This document shows, one piece after another, positions 20,837 through 29,625 of a DNA stretch of 40,578 nucleotides. The notes beneath the pieces were generated by a model, which made no database searches, had not been told where the DNA came from, and saw only the letters and a list, made by a program, of their open reading frames with translations. Numbering within the stretch: the stretch's first letter is position 1; every line of letters starts with the position of its first letter. Both the position numbers and the translations under genes were made by a program. The stretch is from assembly GCA_017549125.1 (NCBI GenBank), contig JAFYVL010000080.1:1-40578 (forward strand). Direction: 5' to 3'. Origin of the DNA: Oscillospiraceae bacterium (lineage in GTDB: Bacteria; Bacillota; Clostridia; Oscillospirales; Oscillospiraceae).

Positions 20837-22810
20837 ATGAAACGCAGTATCGCTTGTTTTCTGGCATGTATCATGACTGTCAGCCTGCTCTGTGCCTGCA
20901 CTGCGACAAAGAAAAGCGCAGCAGTCAACTATTGGCAGGAGACAACCCCGGAGCAGATACCGGAAACGATCCCAGAGCAGACAATAGCGCAACAGCCAAT
21001 GCCCCAAGAGGAATTGAAACAGGCCTTGATGGATGTGGATTTTTCGGTTTTATGTGCCGATTTGGATGTGGATTTTCGCCATGACATGATTCGGTACTAT
21101 CAAGTTAATCTCAGAAACTGTACGGTAGCATACGCTGACCATGACGATGACGGATATCCGGAGATTCTTCAAAAATACACCGACTATGATCTCTCCGGCG
21201 GACGAGAAATTGTTTATCATGGTTATCCGATTGCTGATGTGGATTCCAATTATTATACAGATAATGCCGGAATGCTTTACAAAGCATCTGGTTGGTACGA
21301 CTGTAATGATTATATAAGTGATGCGCCTCATCTTACTGTGCATACCGGAGGAGAAAGTTATTCTATTCGGAAGAATGGCACATGGGAAAAAGTGATAACC
21401 TTTAGCTATAGAGTATCTTCTGACGATCCGGCGGTCGAACTGAGTTATGAGGCTCTGGCCGATCCCTCTAATTATGTTACTTATGATGTGGAAGCTGAAT
21501 GGTATGGACAAAGCTGTGATGTTCAGGAATACTTGGAAAAGCGCAAAGAAAGCGGCATCAAACTGGTGGATACGATGCCGGCAACATATACTGTCAATTA
21601 TTACGATGCGTCGTATCGGGATAGCTTGCTGAATGCGTTGGATGTATACTTTGCAGAGCATTACGATGCCTATACCCAAATGTTGACCATTGATGTAGAT
21701 GATGATGGACAGACGGAAACGGTGTATCTCATTCCGGATTTTAACAATGTGTGGAATAAAGCCGCAAGGCTGGAATTGGAATCAGGCAATGATTTTGATG
21801 GTGATCCCAATGCTATCGAAGACAGCCGCACAGGCATTGTCGTTGCGGATACGCAGGCAGACCGGCTGGTAATTCGTGCTTATTGCGCAGAAGCCCGTAT
21901 TTCTGCGTATGAGGGAATGACTGTTCACATGGAAGATTGTTTCCTTAGGGTCGACAATGCACAAGCCTTTATATGTGGTAGCATGACGAACACATCTGAT
22001 ATTCCGAATTTACTGAACCAATTTCTGGCTAGCTACGGCTATAAGGATTGCATTATTCGTTCTGTAGATGTGTGCGACAGAGAGGGAGAGGAGTATCTGT
22101 GCATAGGCAATAAAGACGGGAAACTACGCGCCTTCTTGATTATTATCCTTGATGGTAGCCCTGTTGTGTGGTGCGCCGAAGATTTAAGCGATTCTGCCAT
22201 TTATTTATTGGAAGAAGAGGGCAAGCAATACATTCTACTGTACAAGCAGTATACAAATGGTGTCAGTAGTAGGCTAACGACCAACTATTCTTATACAGTA
22301 TATAGAGTTGATCAAATGCTGGAATACGATATCCTTGATAGTGGTTATATAAGCTATTCGGATCAAGATAAGGATGCTACAAAGGTTGCAAAATTCTTTG
22401 AAGAGTTTAACAAGTATCTGATAAAGATTATTACAGTTTATGATCCTTATGAGCTGACAGGAAAAAGGTGGATGGATCAATCGGATGTCCAGTATGGAAC
22501 GATACCGCAGGAACAGAATCAACCTGGGGAAAACGAAAAGCCGGTCATGGGCTTTGTGCAGATTCAAGACCCCTCCTCCTGGCTGAATCTCCGGGAGGGG
22601 CCCGGTACAGAATATGCCCGGGTGCTGATGGATCCCTTTGATCCCAATAGCTTTGTGCGGCAGGCCCAGGGCTCCCCGGTGACCGTGTTGGAGACCATTA
22701 CCACCGGCGACCCGGAAAATCCTGTATGGCTGAAGATCCGCATTACCTATGCAAACCGTGAGATCATCGGTTATTCCTCCAAAACCTATATCCGCTTGGT
22801 AGACGAATAA
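20837..22810 (+). CDS. large lipoprotein with C-terminal SH3-like domain (function unknown)
   Basis: The 657-aa product has a signal with lipobox SLLCAC (Cys about 20). Acidic, aspartate-rich segments VAYADHDDDGYPEILQ (about 95-110) and IDVDDDGQTETVYL (about 285-300) look like calcium-binding loops of FG-GAP type. The last ~85 residues are SH3-like (SSWLNLREGPGTEYARVLMD...). I cannot name a family for the middle. Codon use is much more AT-rich than in its neighbours from about 20940 to 22530 and returns to normal in the SH3 part, suggesting a mosaic or recently acquired body. The start at ATG 20837 has GGAAAGGATG upstream; an upstream in-frame start would lie inside the terminator. Confidence 0.82.
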   Translation: MKRSIACFLACIMTVSLLCACTATKKSAAVNYWQETTPEQIPETIPEQTIAQQPMPQEELKQALMDVDFSVLCADLDVDFRHDMIRYYQVNLRNCTVAYADHDDDGYPEILQKYTDYDLSGGREIVYHGYPIADVDSNYYTDNAGMLYKASGWYDCNDYISDAPHLTVHTGGESYSIRKNGTWEKVITFSYRVSSDDPAVELSYEALADPSNYVTYDVEAEWYGQSCDVQEYLEKRKESGIKLVDTMPATYTVNYYDASYRDSLLNALDVYFAEHYDAYTQMLTIDVDDDGQTETVYLIPDFNNVWNKAARLELESGNDFDGDPNAIEDSRTGIVVADTQADRLVIRAYCAEARISAYEGMTVHMEDCFLRVDNAQAFICGSMTNTSDIPNLLNQFLASYGYKDCIIRSVDVCDREGEEYLCIGNKDGKLRAFLIIILDGSPVVWCAEDLSDSAIYLLEEEGKQYILLYKQYTNGVSSRLTTNYSYTVYRVDQMLEYDILDSGYISYSDQDKDATKVAKFFEEFNKYLIKIITVYDPYELTGKRWMDQSDVQYGTIPQEQNQPGENEKPVMGFVQIQDPSSWLNLREGPGTEYARVLMDPFDPNSFVRQAQGSPVTVLETITTGDPENPVWLKIRITYANREIIGYSSKTYIRLVDE

Positions 22811-22813
22811 TCC

Positions 22814-22838
22814 GGAAAACGCTGTCCCCAGCGTTCCG
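22814..22838. repeat. AACGCTG hairpin element, degenerate copy
   Basis: ACGCTG and CAGCGT pair around TCCC, flanked by GGAAA and TCCG. It is one of three copies of a hairpin that also occurs at 22971-22993 and 40040-40062. Confidence 0.6.
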
Positions 22839-22843
22839 AAAAA

Positions 22844-22908
22844 CCTTCCCCTTTGGGGAAGGTGTCAAACCCCCGGCTCATAACGAGCCGGGGTTTTGAC
22901 GGATGAGG
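22844..22908. repeat. composite hairpin element, copy 1
   Basis: CCTTCCCC-TTT-GGGGAAGG (22844-22862), then TGTCAAA, a stem CCCCGGCTC/GAGCCGGGG (22871-22879 with 22885-22893), then TTTTGACGGATGAGG. Copy 2 at 25369-25430 has the same layout with different but again complementary stem bases. Confidence 0.75.
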
Positions 22909-22913
22909 TGTAG

Positions 22914-22934
22914 GGGAGGGTCATTGACCCTCCC
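22914..22934. repeat. GGGAGGGTC hairpin, copy 1
   Basis: GGGAGGGTC and GACCCTCCC form a 9-bp stem around ATT. A second copy at 40390-40410 differs only in the loop (AGT). Confidence 0.7.
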
Positions 22935-22970
22935 TTAACCATTATTTTAGTCCTATTTCATCGCACCGTA

Positions 22971-22993
22971 GGGAACGCTGTCCTCAGCGTTCC
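22971..22993. repeat. GGGAACGCTG hairpin element
   Basis: GGGAACGCTG (22971-22980), loop TCCT, CAGCGTTCC (22985-22993), followed by GCAAAA. The same arms and flanks (GTAG before, GCAA after) recur at 40040-40062 with loop CGAA. Confidence 0.75.
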
Positions 22994-23027
22994 GCAAAAC
23001 CCCAATTTCATCCCGGTAATTATGTCG

Positions 23028-23065
23028 TTACAAAATAAAAATGCCGCTGCGAAATCCGCAGCGGC
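23028..23065 (-). terminator. terminator of rpmB
   Basis: On the minus strand a 9-bp stem GCCGCTGCG/CGCAGCGGC (23043-23065) is followed by ATTTTTATTTTG. Confidence 0.88.
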
Positions 23066-23081
23066 GAAATTTATGCTCAAA

Positions 23082-23270
23082 TCAGACGGCTCGTTCCACC
23101 TTGTTAGAACGGAGGCATCTGGTACAAGCGTACACATGGCACGGAGTACCGTTCACAATGGCCTTAACCCGCTTAACATTGGGCTTCCAGGTACGGTTGG
23201 AACGTCTGTGGGAGTGAGAAACCTTAATACCAAAGGTAACACCCTTGCCACAATAATCACACTTTGCCAT
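23082..23270 (-). CDS. rpmB: 50S ribosomal protein L28
   Basis: The 62-aa protein is the bacterial large-subunit protein L28. It shows VSHSHRRSNRTWKPNV, and keeps a zinc-binding set: CDYC near the N-terminus (4-7) and CTRC near residue 50, so it is the C+ zinc-ribbon paralogue type. The ATG at 23270 has GGAGGT upstream. It stands alone, with its own promoter and terminator, and a small hairpin (CCTGT/ACAGG, 23312-23327) lies in its leader. Confidence 0.96.
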   Translation of the reverse strand: MAKCDYCGKGVTFGIKVSHSHRRSNRTWKPNVKRVKAIVNGTPCHVYACTRCLRSNKVERAV

Positions 23271-23336
23271 TCTTTGCACCTCCTATCTGATGATGACTCA
23301 CTAGAATTTTACCTGTTCTTGGACAGGCGCTTAGAT

Positions 23337-23365
23337 ATGATAACAGACAATCTGCAAAAAAGCAA
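23337..23365 (-). promoter_or_regulatory. promoter of rpmB
   Basis: The minus strand reads TTGCTT (23365-23360), 17 bp, TATCAT (23342-23337). The leader is about 60 nt. Confidence 0.65.
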
Positions 23366-23404
23366 GTATTTTTTTGGAAAATTTTTTGATTTTTGAAAAT
23401 AATA

Positions 23405-23433
23405 TTGATATTCTTGCTTGTGGGGGCTATAAT
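23405..23433 (+). promoter_or_regulatory. promoter of hprK
   Basis: TTGATA (23405-23410) and TATAAT (23428-23433) are 17 bp apart; the gene starts at 23464. Confidence 0.75.
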
Positions 23434-23463
23434 GATACCAAATTCAGGAAGAGGTGAGGGTAT

Positions 23464-24396
23464 ATGATCGAACTGTCCGGTGTATTATTGACCACTTTGG
23501 TGAAGGAATTTGACCTGGAGGTTGCCTATGCCGCAACGGACTATGAGAAGATCCGTCTGACGGTGGAGGACGTGGCGCGTCCCGGTATCCAGCTGGCTGG
23601 ATATTTTGACCATTTTGAGCCCATGCGTCTGCAGGTGCTGGGTAACGTAGAAAATACCTACCTTCAGCGTTTGCCGGAGGCCAAGCGTGCTACAGTGCTG
23701 GATCGCATCTTCTCCTATAAGATCCCTGCATTGCTGATCTCCCGTGGTTTTGCGGTAGATCCCCAGTGTCTGGCCATGGCCAAGAAGCATAATATCACCC
23801 TTCTGCGTACTCCGGAAGCAACCAGTACTGTGGTTTCTGCCATCATTGCCTACCTCAGGGCGGCACTGGCACCCATGATCTCCCGGCACGGTGTGCTCAT
23901 GGAAATCTACGGCGAGGGTCTTTTGCTCATCGGCGAAAGCGGCATGGGTAAAAGTGAGGCGGCTGTGGAGCTGGTGAAGCGTGGCCACCGTCTGATCGCA
24001 GATGATGCGGTGGAGATCCGCAAGGTCAGCAGCAGCTGTCTGATGGGTGCAGCCCCGGAACTGATCCGTAATTATGTGGAACTGCGTGGCATTGGCATTA
24101 TCAATGTGGCAAAGCTCTTCGGTATGGGCGCAGTTAAGCAGGAAAACGAGATCAATCTGGTGGTCAAGGTCGTGCCCTGGAATACCAAGGAGGTTTATAA
24201 CCGCCTGGGTGTGGAGGGCGAGTACATGGATATCCTGGGTGTGAAAGTGCCTATGTATACCATCCCGGTCACCCCCGGACGTAACCTGGCGGTGATTTTG
24301 GAGGTTGCGGCTATGAATAATCGTCAGCGTACCATGGGTTATAACCCGGCATTGGAATTTACCGAGATGTTAAACGGACGCAGAGCGGAGAAATAA
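23464..24396 (+). CDS. hprK: HPr kinase/phosphorylase
   Basis: HprK phosphorylates Ser46 of HPr and removes that phosphate, controlling carbon catabolite repression and sugar uptake in Firmicutes. The 310-aa protein has the usual length, with the N-terminal domain (about 1-130), His142 in SRHGVLMEIYG, Walker A GESGMGKS (157-164), HRLIADDAVEI (Asp181) and the signature ELRGIGIINV. GAGGTGAGGG precedes the ATG. The next gene's ATG directly follows the stop, so they are coupled. Confidence 0.96.
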   Translation: MIELSGVLLTTLVKEFDLEVAYAATDYEKIRLTVEDVARPGIQLAGYFDHFEPMRLQVLGNVENTYLQRLPEAKRATVLDRIFSYKIPALLISRGFAVDPQCLAMAKKHNITLLRTPEATSTVVSAIIAYLRAALAPMISRHGVLMEIYGEGLLLIGESGMGKSEAAVELVKRGHRLIADDAVEIRKVSSSCLMGAAPELIRNYVELRGIGIINVAKLFGMGAVKQENEINLVVKVVPWNTKEVYNRLGVEGEYMDILGVKVPMYTIPVTPGRNLAVILEVAAMNNRQRTMGYNPALEFTEMLNGRRAEK

Positions 24397-25362
24397 ATGA
24401 AAGAATTTGTAATCGGCCCCAATGATGCAGGCCAGCGGCTAGACCGGTTTCTTGCCAAGGCTGTGCCCTTGCTGCCGGCTTCTCTGGCGCAAAAATACAT
24501 TCGCATCAAGCGCATCAAGCTGGGCGGCGCCCGTGTGGAACGGGACACCCGTTTGAAGGCAGGGGATGTGCTGCAATTATATATTAACGATGAGTTCTTT
24601 GAGAAGCCCCGGGAGGATAATGCCTATCTGACCGTGGCAACCCCCAAGCTGAACATCGTCTATGAGGATGAAAATATTCTGCTGGCAGATAAGCGACCGG
24701 GGTTGGCTGTCCATCCCCACGATGGTGCAGAGTACGGCAGAACCTTGATCGACCATATCCAGGCCTATCTGTACCAGAAACGGGAATGGAGTCCCCGGGG
24801 AGAAAATTCCTTCGCTCCGGCGCTGTGCAATCGTATCGACCGGAATACGGGTGGTATTGTCATTGCGGCAAAAAATGCCGAAGCTTTGCGGATTCTAAAC
24901 CAGAAGATCAAGGATCGGGAACTGGACAAGCGGTATCTGGCTATCGTAGAAGGTGTTCCCAAGCCCCGGAAGGGAAGTCTAAAGGGCTACCTGTTCAAGG
25001 ATGCCAAGAAAAATCGGGTGTTTATCACCGATACGCCCCAAGCCGGATCGAAATCCTGCCAGACCAATTATGTGGTGCTGGCCAATACCCCGAAATTGTC
25101 CCTGGTGGAATGTGAGCTGATCACCGGCCGTACCCACCAGATCCGCGCCCAGTTTGCCCATGCAGGACATCCGCTGTTGGGCGACGGCAAATACGGTAAG
25201 CTGTCCAAGGATGCAGGCCGCAATTACCAGGCACTGTATTCTTATAAGCTGACCTTTACCTTTACCACCGACGGCGGTATTCTGGAATATCTCAACGGCA
25301 AAACCTTCCGCGCCCAAACCGTGGACTTTGCGGAAGAATACTTCCCGGAAGCCAAATATTGA
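24397..25362 (+). CDS. RluA/RluC/RluD-family 23S rRNA pseudouridine synthase
   Basis: The 321-aa enzyme isomerises uridine in RNA. It has an N-terminal S4 domain (about 12-65, QRLDRFLAKAV, LKAGDVLQLY) and the catalytic motif CNRIDRNTGG with Asp148; most relatives have HRLDxxTSG. Other motifs are KRYLAIVEG and TGRTHQIRAQFAHAGHPLLGDGKYG. The target uridine cannot be assigned. The start directly abuts the hprK stop. Confidence 0.92.
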   Translation: MKEFVIGPNDAGQRLDRFLAKAVPLLPASLAQKYIRIKRIKLGGARVERDTRLKAGDVLQLYINDEFFEKPREDNAYLTVATPKLNIVYEDENILLADKRPGLAVHPHDGAEYGRTLIDHIQAYLYQKREWSPRGENSFAPALCNRIDRNTGGIVIAAKNAEALRILNQKIKDRELDKRYLAIVEGVPKPRKGSLKGYLFKDAKKNRVFITDTPQAGSKSCQTNYVVLANTPKLSLVECELITGRTHQIRAQFAHAGHPLLGDGKYGKLSKDAGRNYQALYSYKLTFTFTTDGGILEYLNGKTFRAQTVDFAEEYFPEAKY

Positions 25363-25368
25363 TATAAG

Positions 25369-25430
25369 CCTTCTCCTGGGAGAAGGTGTCAAAAAGCCGA
25401 CTCTTTTGGAGTCGGCTTTTTGACGGATGA
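25369..25430. repeat. composite hairpin element, copy 2, acting as bidirectional terminator
   Basis: CCTTCTCC/GGAGAAGG (25369-25386) is followed by a perfect 16-bp stem, GTCAAAAAGCCGACTC with GAGTCGGCTTTTTGAC (25388-25403, 25409-25424), loop TTTTG, then GGATGAGG. The A- and T-runs at the stem base would end transcription of both the pseudouridine synthase (+) and mnmA (-). Confidence 0.85.
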
Positions 25431-25435
25431 GGGGT

Positions 25436-26497
25436 TTATTCAATAATCGTTATGGTGCCGCCGCCCACGACCATGTCTCCATCGTAGAGAACAACAGCCT
25501 GTCCCGGGGTCAAGGCTCTTTGGGGTTGGTCAAAGACCACCCGTGCCTGCCCGTTTTCCATAGGATAGACCATGGCGGCTTGGGGTGCGTGTCGGGAGCG
25601 AGCCTTGGCGGTCACCGCCATGGGCTCGGTCAAAGTCTCAAAGGGATACCATTGCCAGTTGTTTGCCACTAAGGTGGTGGCAAATAAAGCCTCGTTAGGG
25701 CCAACGGTCACCGTATTCTTCTCCATGTCCTTGGCGCAGACATATACCGGTGTGCCCAGGGCAAGTCCTAAGCCCTTGCGCTGACCCAGGGTGTAATCCA
25801 CAGCGCCGCTGTGTTGACCCACCACTTTACCGGTCTGATCCAGAAATGCGCCTGCCGGATATTCCTTGCCGGTGTAGCGCCGCAGGAAGGCGGCATAATC
25901 CCCGTCGGGGATGAAGCAGATATCCTGGCTGTCCTTTTTGTTTGCGTTGATAAATCCCTGCTCCTGGGCGATCTGACGGGCTTGCTCCTTGGTCAGTTCT
26001 CCCAGAGGGAATAAAATATGGGCAAGCTGATGCTGATCCAGACAGGCCAGAAAATAGGATTGATCCTTGGCATCGTCTGCGGCTTTATATAATAGGTATC
26101 GCCCGGTTTGCTCGTCCTGACGGATGCGGGCATAATGACCGGTGACCACATAATCACAACCCAATGCCAGCGCTTCCCGGAGCAGATGCCCGAATTTTAA
26201 ATGGCGGTTGCACCGGATACAGGGGTTGGGGGTCAGACCGGTCTCGTAGGCCTGGACGAAATCCTCTACCACCATTTCCCGGAAGGGTAGGGCAGCATCC
26301 AAAATATGAAATTCCATGCCTAACCGCTGAGCCACAGCCAGGGCATCCCGGGTCAGATCCGGGCAGTTGGGGACAAGGGCTTCGTCGCACATCCGCATGG
26401 TTGCGCCCACGCACAAGTAGCCCTCTTTTTGGGTCAAAAAGGCTGCTACAGAGCTGTCCACACCGCCACTCATGGCGATCAATGCTTTTTGGGGCAT
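25436..26497 (-). CDS. mnmA: tRNA 2-thiouridylase MnmA
   Basis: MnmA thiolates U34 of tRNA-Lys, -Glu and -Gln. The 353-aa protein has the PP-loop SGGVDSSV (10-17), the RCN motif with Cys96 (catalytic), TGHYAR, DQSYFL, and the second active-site Cys194 in SQDICFIPDGDY. The C-terminal beta domains follow (GQRKGLGLALGTPVYV). It is monocistronic, with a promoter at 26531-26559, and converges on the pseudouridine synthase gene. Confidence 0.96.
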   Translation of the reverse strand: MPQKALIAMSGGVDSSVAAFLTQKEGYLCVGATMRMCDEALVPNCPDLTRDALAVAQRLGMEFHILDAALPFREMVVEDFVQAYETGLTPNPCIRCNRHLKFGHLLREALALGCDYVVTGHYARIRQDEQTGRYLLYKAADDAKDQSYFLACLDQHQLAHILFPLGELTKEQARQIAQEQGFINANKKDSQDICFIPDGDYAAFLRRYTGKEYPAGAFLDQTGKVVGQHSGAVDYTLGQRKGLGLALGTPVYVCAKDMEKNTVTVGPNEALFATTLVANNWQWYPFETLTEPMAVTAKARSRHAPQAAMVYPMENGQARVVFDQPQRALTPGQAVVLYDGDMVVGGGTITIIE

Positions 26498-26530
26498 TCT
26501 TGTACCATTCCTCTCATAAATTCTGCCCTA

Positions 26531-26559
26531 ATTTTATCATGAAGGTGCTGAAATTGCAA
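26531..26559 (-). promoter_or_regulatory. promoter of mnmA
   Basis: The minus strand has TTGCAA (26559-26554), 17 bp, TAAAAT (26536-26531). Confidence 0.7.
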
Positions 26560-26707
26560 CGAAAAATTACATTCGGTTGAAAATTATGTTAACCTTTATT
26601 TTCTAAAAAGCCACTAAAAAGTGCGGAAAAGACATATAAAATCGGCAAACTGCGAACATACAGAAGAACAAAATGGTAACAATCATGTAATAAATTTCAA
26701 AAAGGGG

Positions 26708-26736
26708 TTGCAATCATGGAATCTTTCTGCTATAAT
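26708..26736 (+). promoter_or_regulatory. extended -10 promoter of the lysozyme gene
   Basis: TTGCAA (26708-26713) and TATAAT (26731-26736) are 17 bp apart, with TGC before the -10. Confidence 0.82.
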
Positions 26737-26773
26737 GACAATGGACAAACCTTGAAAGGAGTTGTAACAAACC

Positions 26774-29452
26774 ATGAAACGCATGATTTGTCTCATGCTT
26801 GCTATGGTGCTGATGTTCGGCTTGATGGTTGCACCTGTCTTGGCTGTGGAGGAAGAATCCACAGAGCCGCAGACAGTTGAAACGATTGAGGCAACTGAGA
26901 CTGTCGAGACAGTCGAGGAACAGACAGCCCAGGAGCAAGAAACACAGTTGCCCAGTGTGGCAAAGAAGAAGGCTTCTTTTGTGACCAGCCGGCAGTGTGT
27001 GGATCTGATCAAACAATATGAAGGCTTTGCCAAGTATCCTATGTGGGACTATGGCCAGTGGAGTGTTGGCTACGGTTCTCGTTGCCCCGATGACAAGCTG
27101 GCATACTATAAAGCCTATGGTATCACCGAGGCAGAGGCAGAGGCTCTTCTCCGTGATTTCTTGAGCAAATTTGAAAATGAGATCAATGTCCGTTTGGTGG
27201 ACAAGTACAATCTGAAGATGACCCAGCAGCAGTTTGACGCTGTGCTGTCCTTCTCTTATAACTGCGGTACTGGTTGGATGTATGATAGCAGTGGCAGCGT
27301 GTTTAAGGCTGTCACCACCGGCGCAACCGGCGCAGAATTGATCCGTAGCTTCTCTTTGTGGTGTACTGCAGGCGGCAGCTTTATGAGCCTGCTGATGCAG
27401 CGTCGTCTGGCTGAGGCCAATATGTACTTAAATGGCATCTACAGCCGCACACCTCCCACCAATTATGGCTATGTTCGATTTGATGGCAATGGCGGTACGA
27501 TCAAGTCCCGTGTCCATGGCTATGACATCAATTATAAAACACCCCCCAACTGTGTAGCCACCTATTCCGGCTATGTTTTCGACGGTTGGTATACCGACCC
27601 TGTCTATGGCCAGAAGGTAACCGTTCTGACGGCGGAGCATAAGAGCAAGATCCTATATGCCCACTGGGTAGACGGTGAGGGCAATGCCTCCAACGTGGTG
27701 GATTGCAATGTGACCGTAGAGGTGACCGGTAGCTACGTGAATGTCCGTAGCGGTCCCGGTACCAACTATACCAAGGTTAGCACATTGAACCAGGGTGATA
27801 AGATTACCATTGTTAAGACCGTCATCGCAGGCGGTTACAAATGGGGTAATTTCGCTGATGGTTGGATCGCTCTGCAGTATACGAACTTTGATGTTGCTGT
27901 GAATGAGCCCGAGCCACCCGAGGAAACCGAGCCCGAGACCACCGAACCGGAAACCACCGAACCGGAGGAGACCGAGCCCGAGACCACAGAGGCTACCACA
28001 CCTCCGACTACCGAACCCAAGCCCACCGAGCCTGCACCTGTAGAACCTGCTAAGGTTTACGGTACGGTACAGGTCTCCGATTCTCTGAGTGTTCGCAAGG
28101 GCCCCGGCACGGGCTATGAAAAAGTGGGTAGCTTAAAGAACAATACCCGTGTAGAAATTCTGGAACAAAAGACCGTTGGCTCCGTGACCTGGGGCAGAAT
28201 CAGCAGCGGTTGGATCAGCTTGCAGTATGTGAAGCTGGATGCCACCACCGGTGATACTTCCACCGGCAACACCGGAACAACTGCTACCGTAATAGGCACC
28301 GGTACGGTGTATAACTGCACCCAGCTGAGTGTTCGCAGTGGCCCTGGCACTACCTACACCCGTGTGGGTTATGTGCAGAAGGGTACGAAGCTGTCTTTCA
28401 CCGAGTATAAGACGGTTGGCACTGTGAAGTGGGGCAAGATCAGCAACGGCTGGGTCAGCATGGACTATATCAAGCTGGACAGCACAACCGGTAACACCAC
28501 CACCGGCGGTACGACCACCGGCGGTACAACCACTACGACAACCGTTACCGGTGTGGTGATTGCAGAGGATTTCCTGCGTATTCGCAGCGGCCCCAGCACC
28601 TCCTACGCCATCAACGGCTATCTGAAGCCCAACGATAAGGTCACCATCACCGAGCAGAAAACTGTGAATGGTGTTGTGTGGGGTAAGATTTCCCAGGGTT
28701 GGATCAGCCTGGATTACATCAAGCTGGACAGCACGGAGGAGCCGGAAGAGCCCACAGAACCTGAGCCTACCGTACCTCCCACTACCGAACCTCCCGCCAC
28801 CGAGAAGATCATCGCCACAGGTGTGGTGTACAACTGCAACGAAGTGAATGTTCGCAGCGGTGCTGGCACCAGCAATGCAAAGGTTGGCACCATTGCCAAA
28901 GGCACTAAGGTCTCCTTTACGGAGATCAAGACCGTTGGCGGTGTAAAATGGGGTAAGACCGAGAAGGGTTGGATCAGCTTCCAGTATGTGAAGCTGGACA
29001 GCGAGACGGATTCCGGCAATACCTCCACCGGCAACACCGGCAGCGGTACTGCCACCACAACCATCACCGGTGTGGTCAATGCCAAGGACAGCATGAATGT
29101 CCGCAGCGGCCCGGGCACTACCTATTTCATCGTAGGTAAGCTGAAGGCCAACGAGAAGGTCACCATTACAGAGACTAAGACCGTGAATGGTGTGAAGTGG
29201 GGTAAGATCAGCAGCGGCTGGATCAGCATGGATTACATCACTGTGACCCAGAATACCACCACAACCACCAATCAGACCCGTACTGTGAATGCCACTTCTT
29301 TGAATGTGCGCAGCACCCCCGGTTCTGACGGTAAGATCGTCAACTTCCTGTATAACGGCACCAAGGTCACCATTCTGGAGACCAAGATCGTCGAAGGTCA
29401 GGAATGGGGACGGATCTCCAGCGGTTGGATCTGCCTGGCATATACCAAATAA
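26774..29452 (+). CDS. secreted GH24 lysozyme with InlB-type repeat and seven SH3b domains
   Basis: The 892-aa protein has a signal peptide (cleavage likely after PVLA, about residue 24), an acidic Glu/Thr-rich spacer (25-62) and a phage-type GH24 lysozyme domain (about 70-220). The T4 lysozyme triad Glu-Asp-Thr appears as Glu83, Asp92 and Ser97. Then comes one Listeria-Bacteroides/InlB B repeat (about 233-300; VRFDGNGGTIK...AHW), and seven bacterial SH3 repeats (about 314-892), each with NVRSGPGT-like and WGKISSGWISL-like segments. Pro/Glu/Thr linkers join them. It probably cuts peptidoglycan, with SH3b units binding the wall. There is no holin or phage gene nearby, so it is a cellular hydrolase. 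Confidence 0.93.
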   Translation: MKRMICLMLAMVLMFGLMVAPVLAVEEESTEPQTVETIEATETVETVEEQTAQEQETQLPSVAKKKASFVTSRQCVDLIKQYEGFAKYPMWDYGQWSVGYGSRCPDDKLAYYKAYGITEAEAEALLRDFLSKFENEINVRLVDKYNLKMTQQQFDAVLSFSYNCGTGWMYDSSGSVFKAVTTGATGAELIRSFSLWCTAGGSFMSLLMQRRLAEANMYLNGIYSRTPPTNYGYVRFDGNGGTIKSRVHGYDINYKTPPNCVATYSGYVFDGWYTDPVYGQKVTVLTAEHKSKILYAHWVDGEGNASNVVDCNVTVEVTGSYVNVRSGPGTNYTKVSTLNQGDKITIVKTVIAGGYKWGNFADGWIALQYTNFDVAVNEPEPPEETEPETTEPETTEPEETEPETTEATTPPTTEPKPTEPAPVEPAKVYGTVQVSDSLSVRKGPGTGYEKVGSLKNNTRVEILEQKTVGSVTWGRISSGWISLQYVKLDATTGDTSTGNTGTTATVIGTGTVYNCTQLSVRSGPGTTYTRVGYVQKGTKLSFTEYKTVGTVKWGKISNGWVSMDYIKLDSTTGNTTTGGTTTGGTTTTTTVTGVVIAEDFLRIRSGPSTSYAINGYLKPNDKVTITEQKTVNGVVWGKISQGWISLDYIKLDSTEEPEEPTEPEPTVPPTTEPPATEKIIATGVVYNCNEVNVRSGAGTSNAKVGTIAKGTKVSFTEIKTVGGVKWGKTEKGWISFQYVKLDSETDSGNTSTGNTGSGTATTTITGVVNAKDSMNVRSGPGTTYFIVGKLKANEKVTITETKTVNGVKWGKISSGWISMDYITVTQNTTTTTNQTRTVNATSLNVRSTPGSDGKIVNFLYNGTKVTILETKIVEGQEWGRISSGWICLAYTK

Positions 29453-29456
29453 TCTC

Positions 29457-29498
29457 AAAGTACCATTCCAAGGAAATCCTTGGGATGGTACTTTTTTG
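29457..29498 (+). terminator. rho-independent terminator after the lysozyme gene
   Basis: AGTACCATTCCAAGG pairs with CCTTGGGATGGTACT (one G-T pair) around AAAT, followed by six Ts. Confidence 0.93.
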
Positions 29499-29522
29499 CT
29501 TTTTGTGCCGCAAAAGAAATTC

Positions 29523-29551
29523 TTGCAATTTTTTGGATTTTCCAGTATAAT
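29523..29551 (+). promoter_or_regulatory. promoter of the smc operon
   Basis: TTGCAA (29523-29528) and TATAAT (29546-29551) are 17 bp apart, 75 bp before the smc start. Confidence 0.8.
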
Positions 29552-29625
29552 AAACTGAATATTTTTATGCTGGGGGAAGTATACATATTTCCCGAAGGCC
29601 AACTTATAGATAAGAGGTACGAACT

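Noticed and set aside
23271..23336. Ribosomal-protein autoregulatory leader before rpmB
   Set aside because: Only a 5-bp hairpin (23312-23327) is seen; too weak to call a regulatory RNA.
23022..23396. 124-codon + strand frame over rpmB
   Set aside because: Antisense to the clear ribosomal protein L28 gene and runs through its terminator.
26774..29452. Prophage lysis module
   Set aside because: The GH24 gene has no holin, tail or integrase neighbours and carries a signal peptide and surface repeats.
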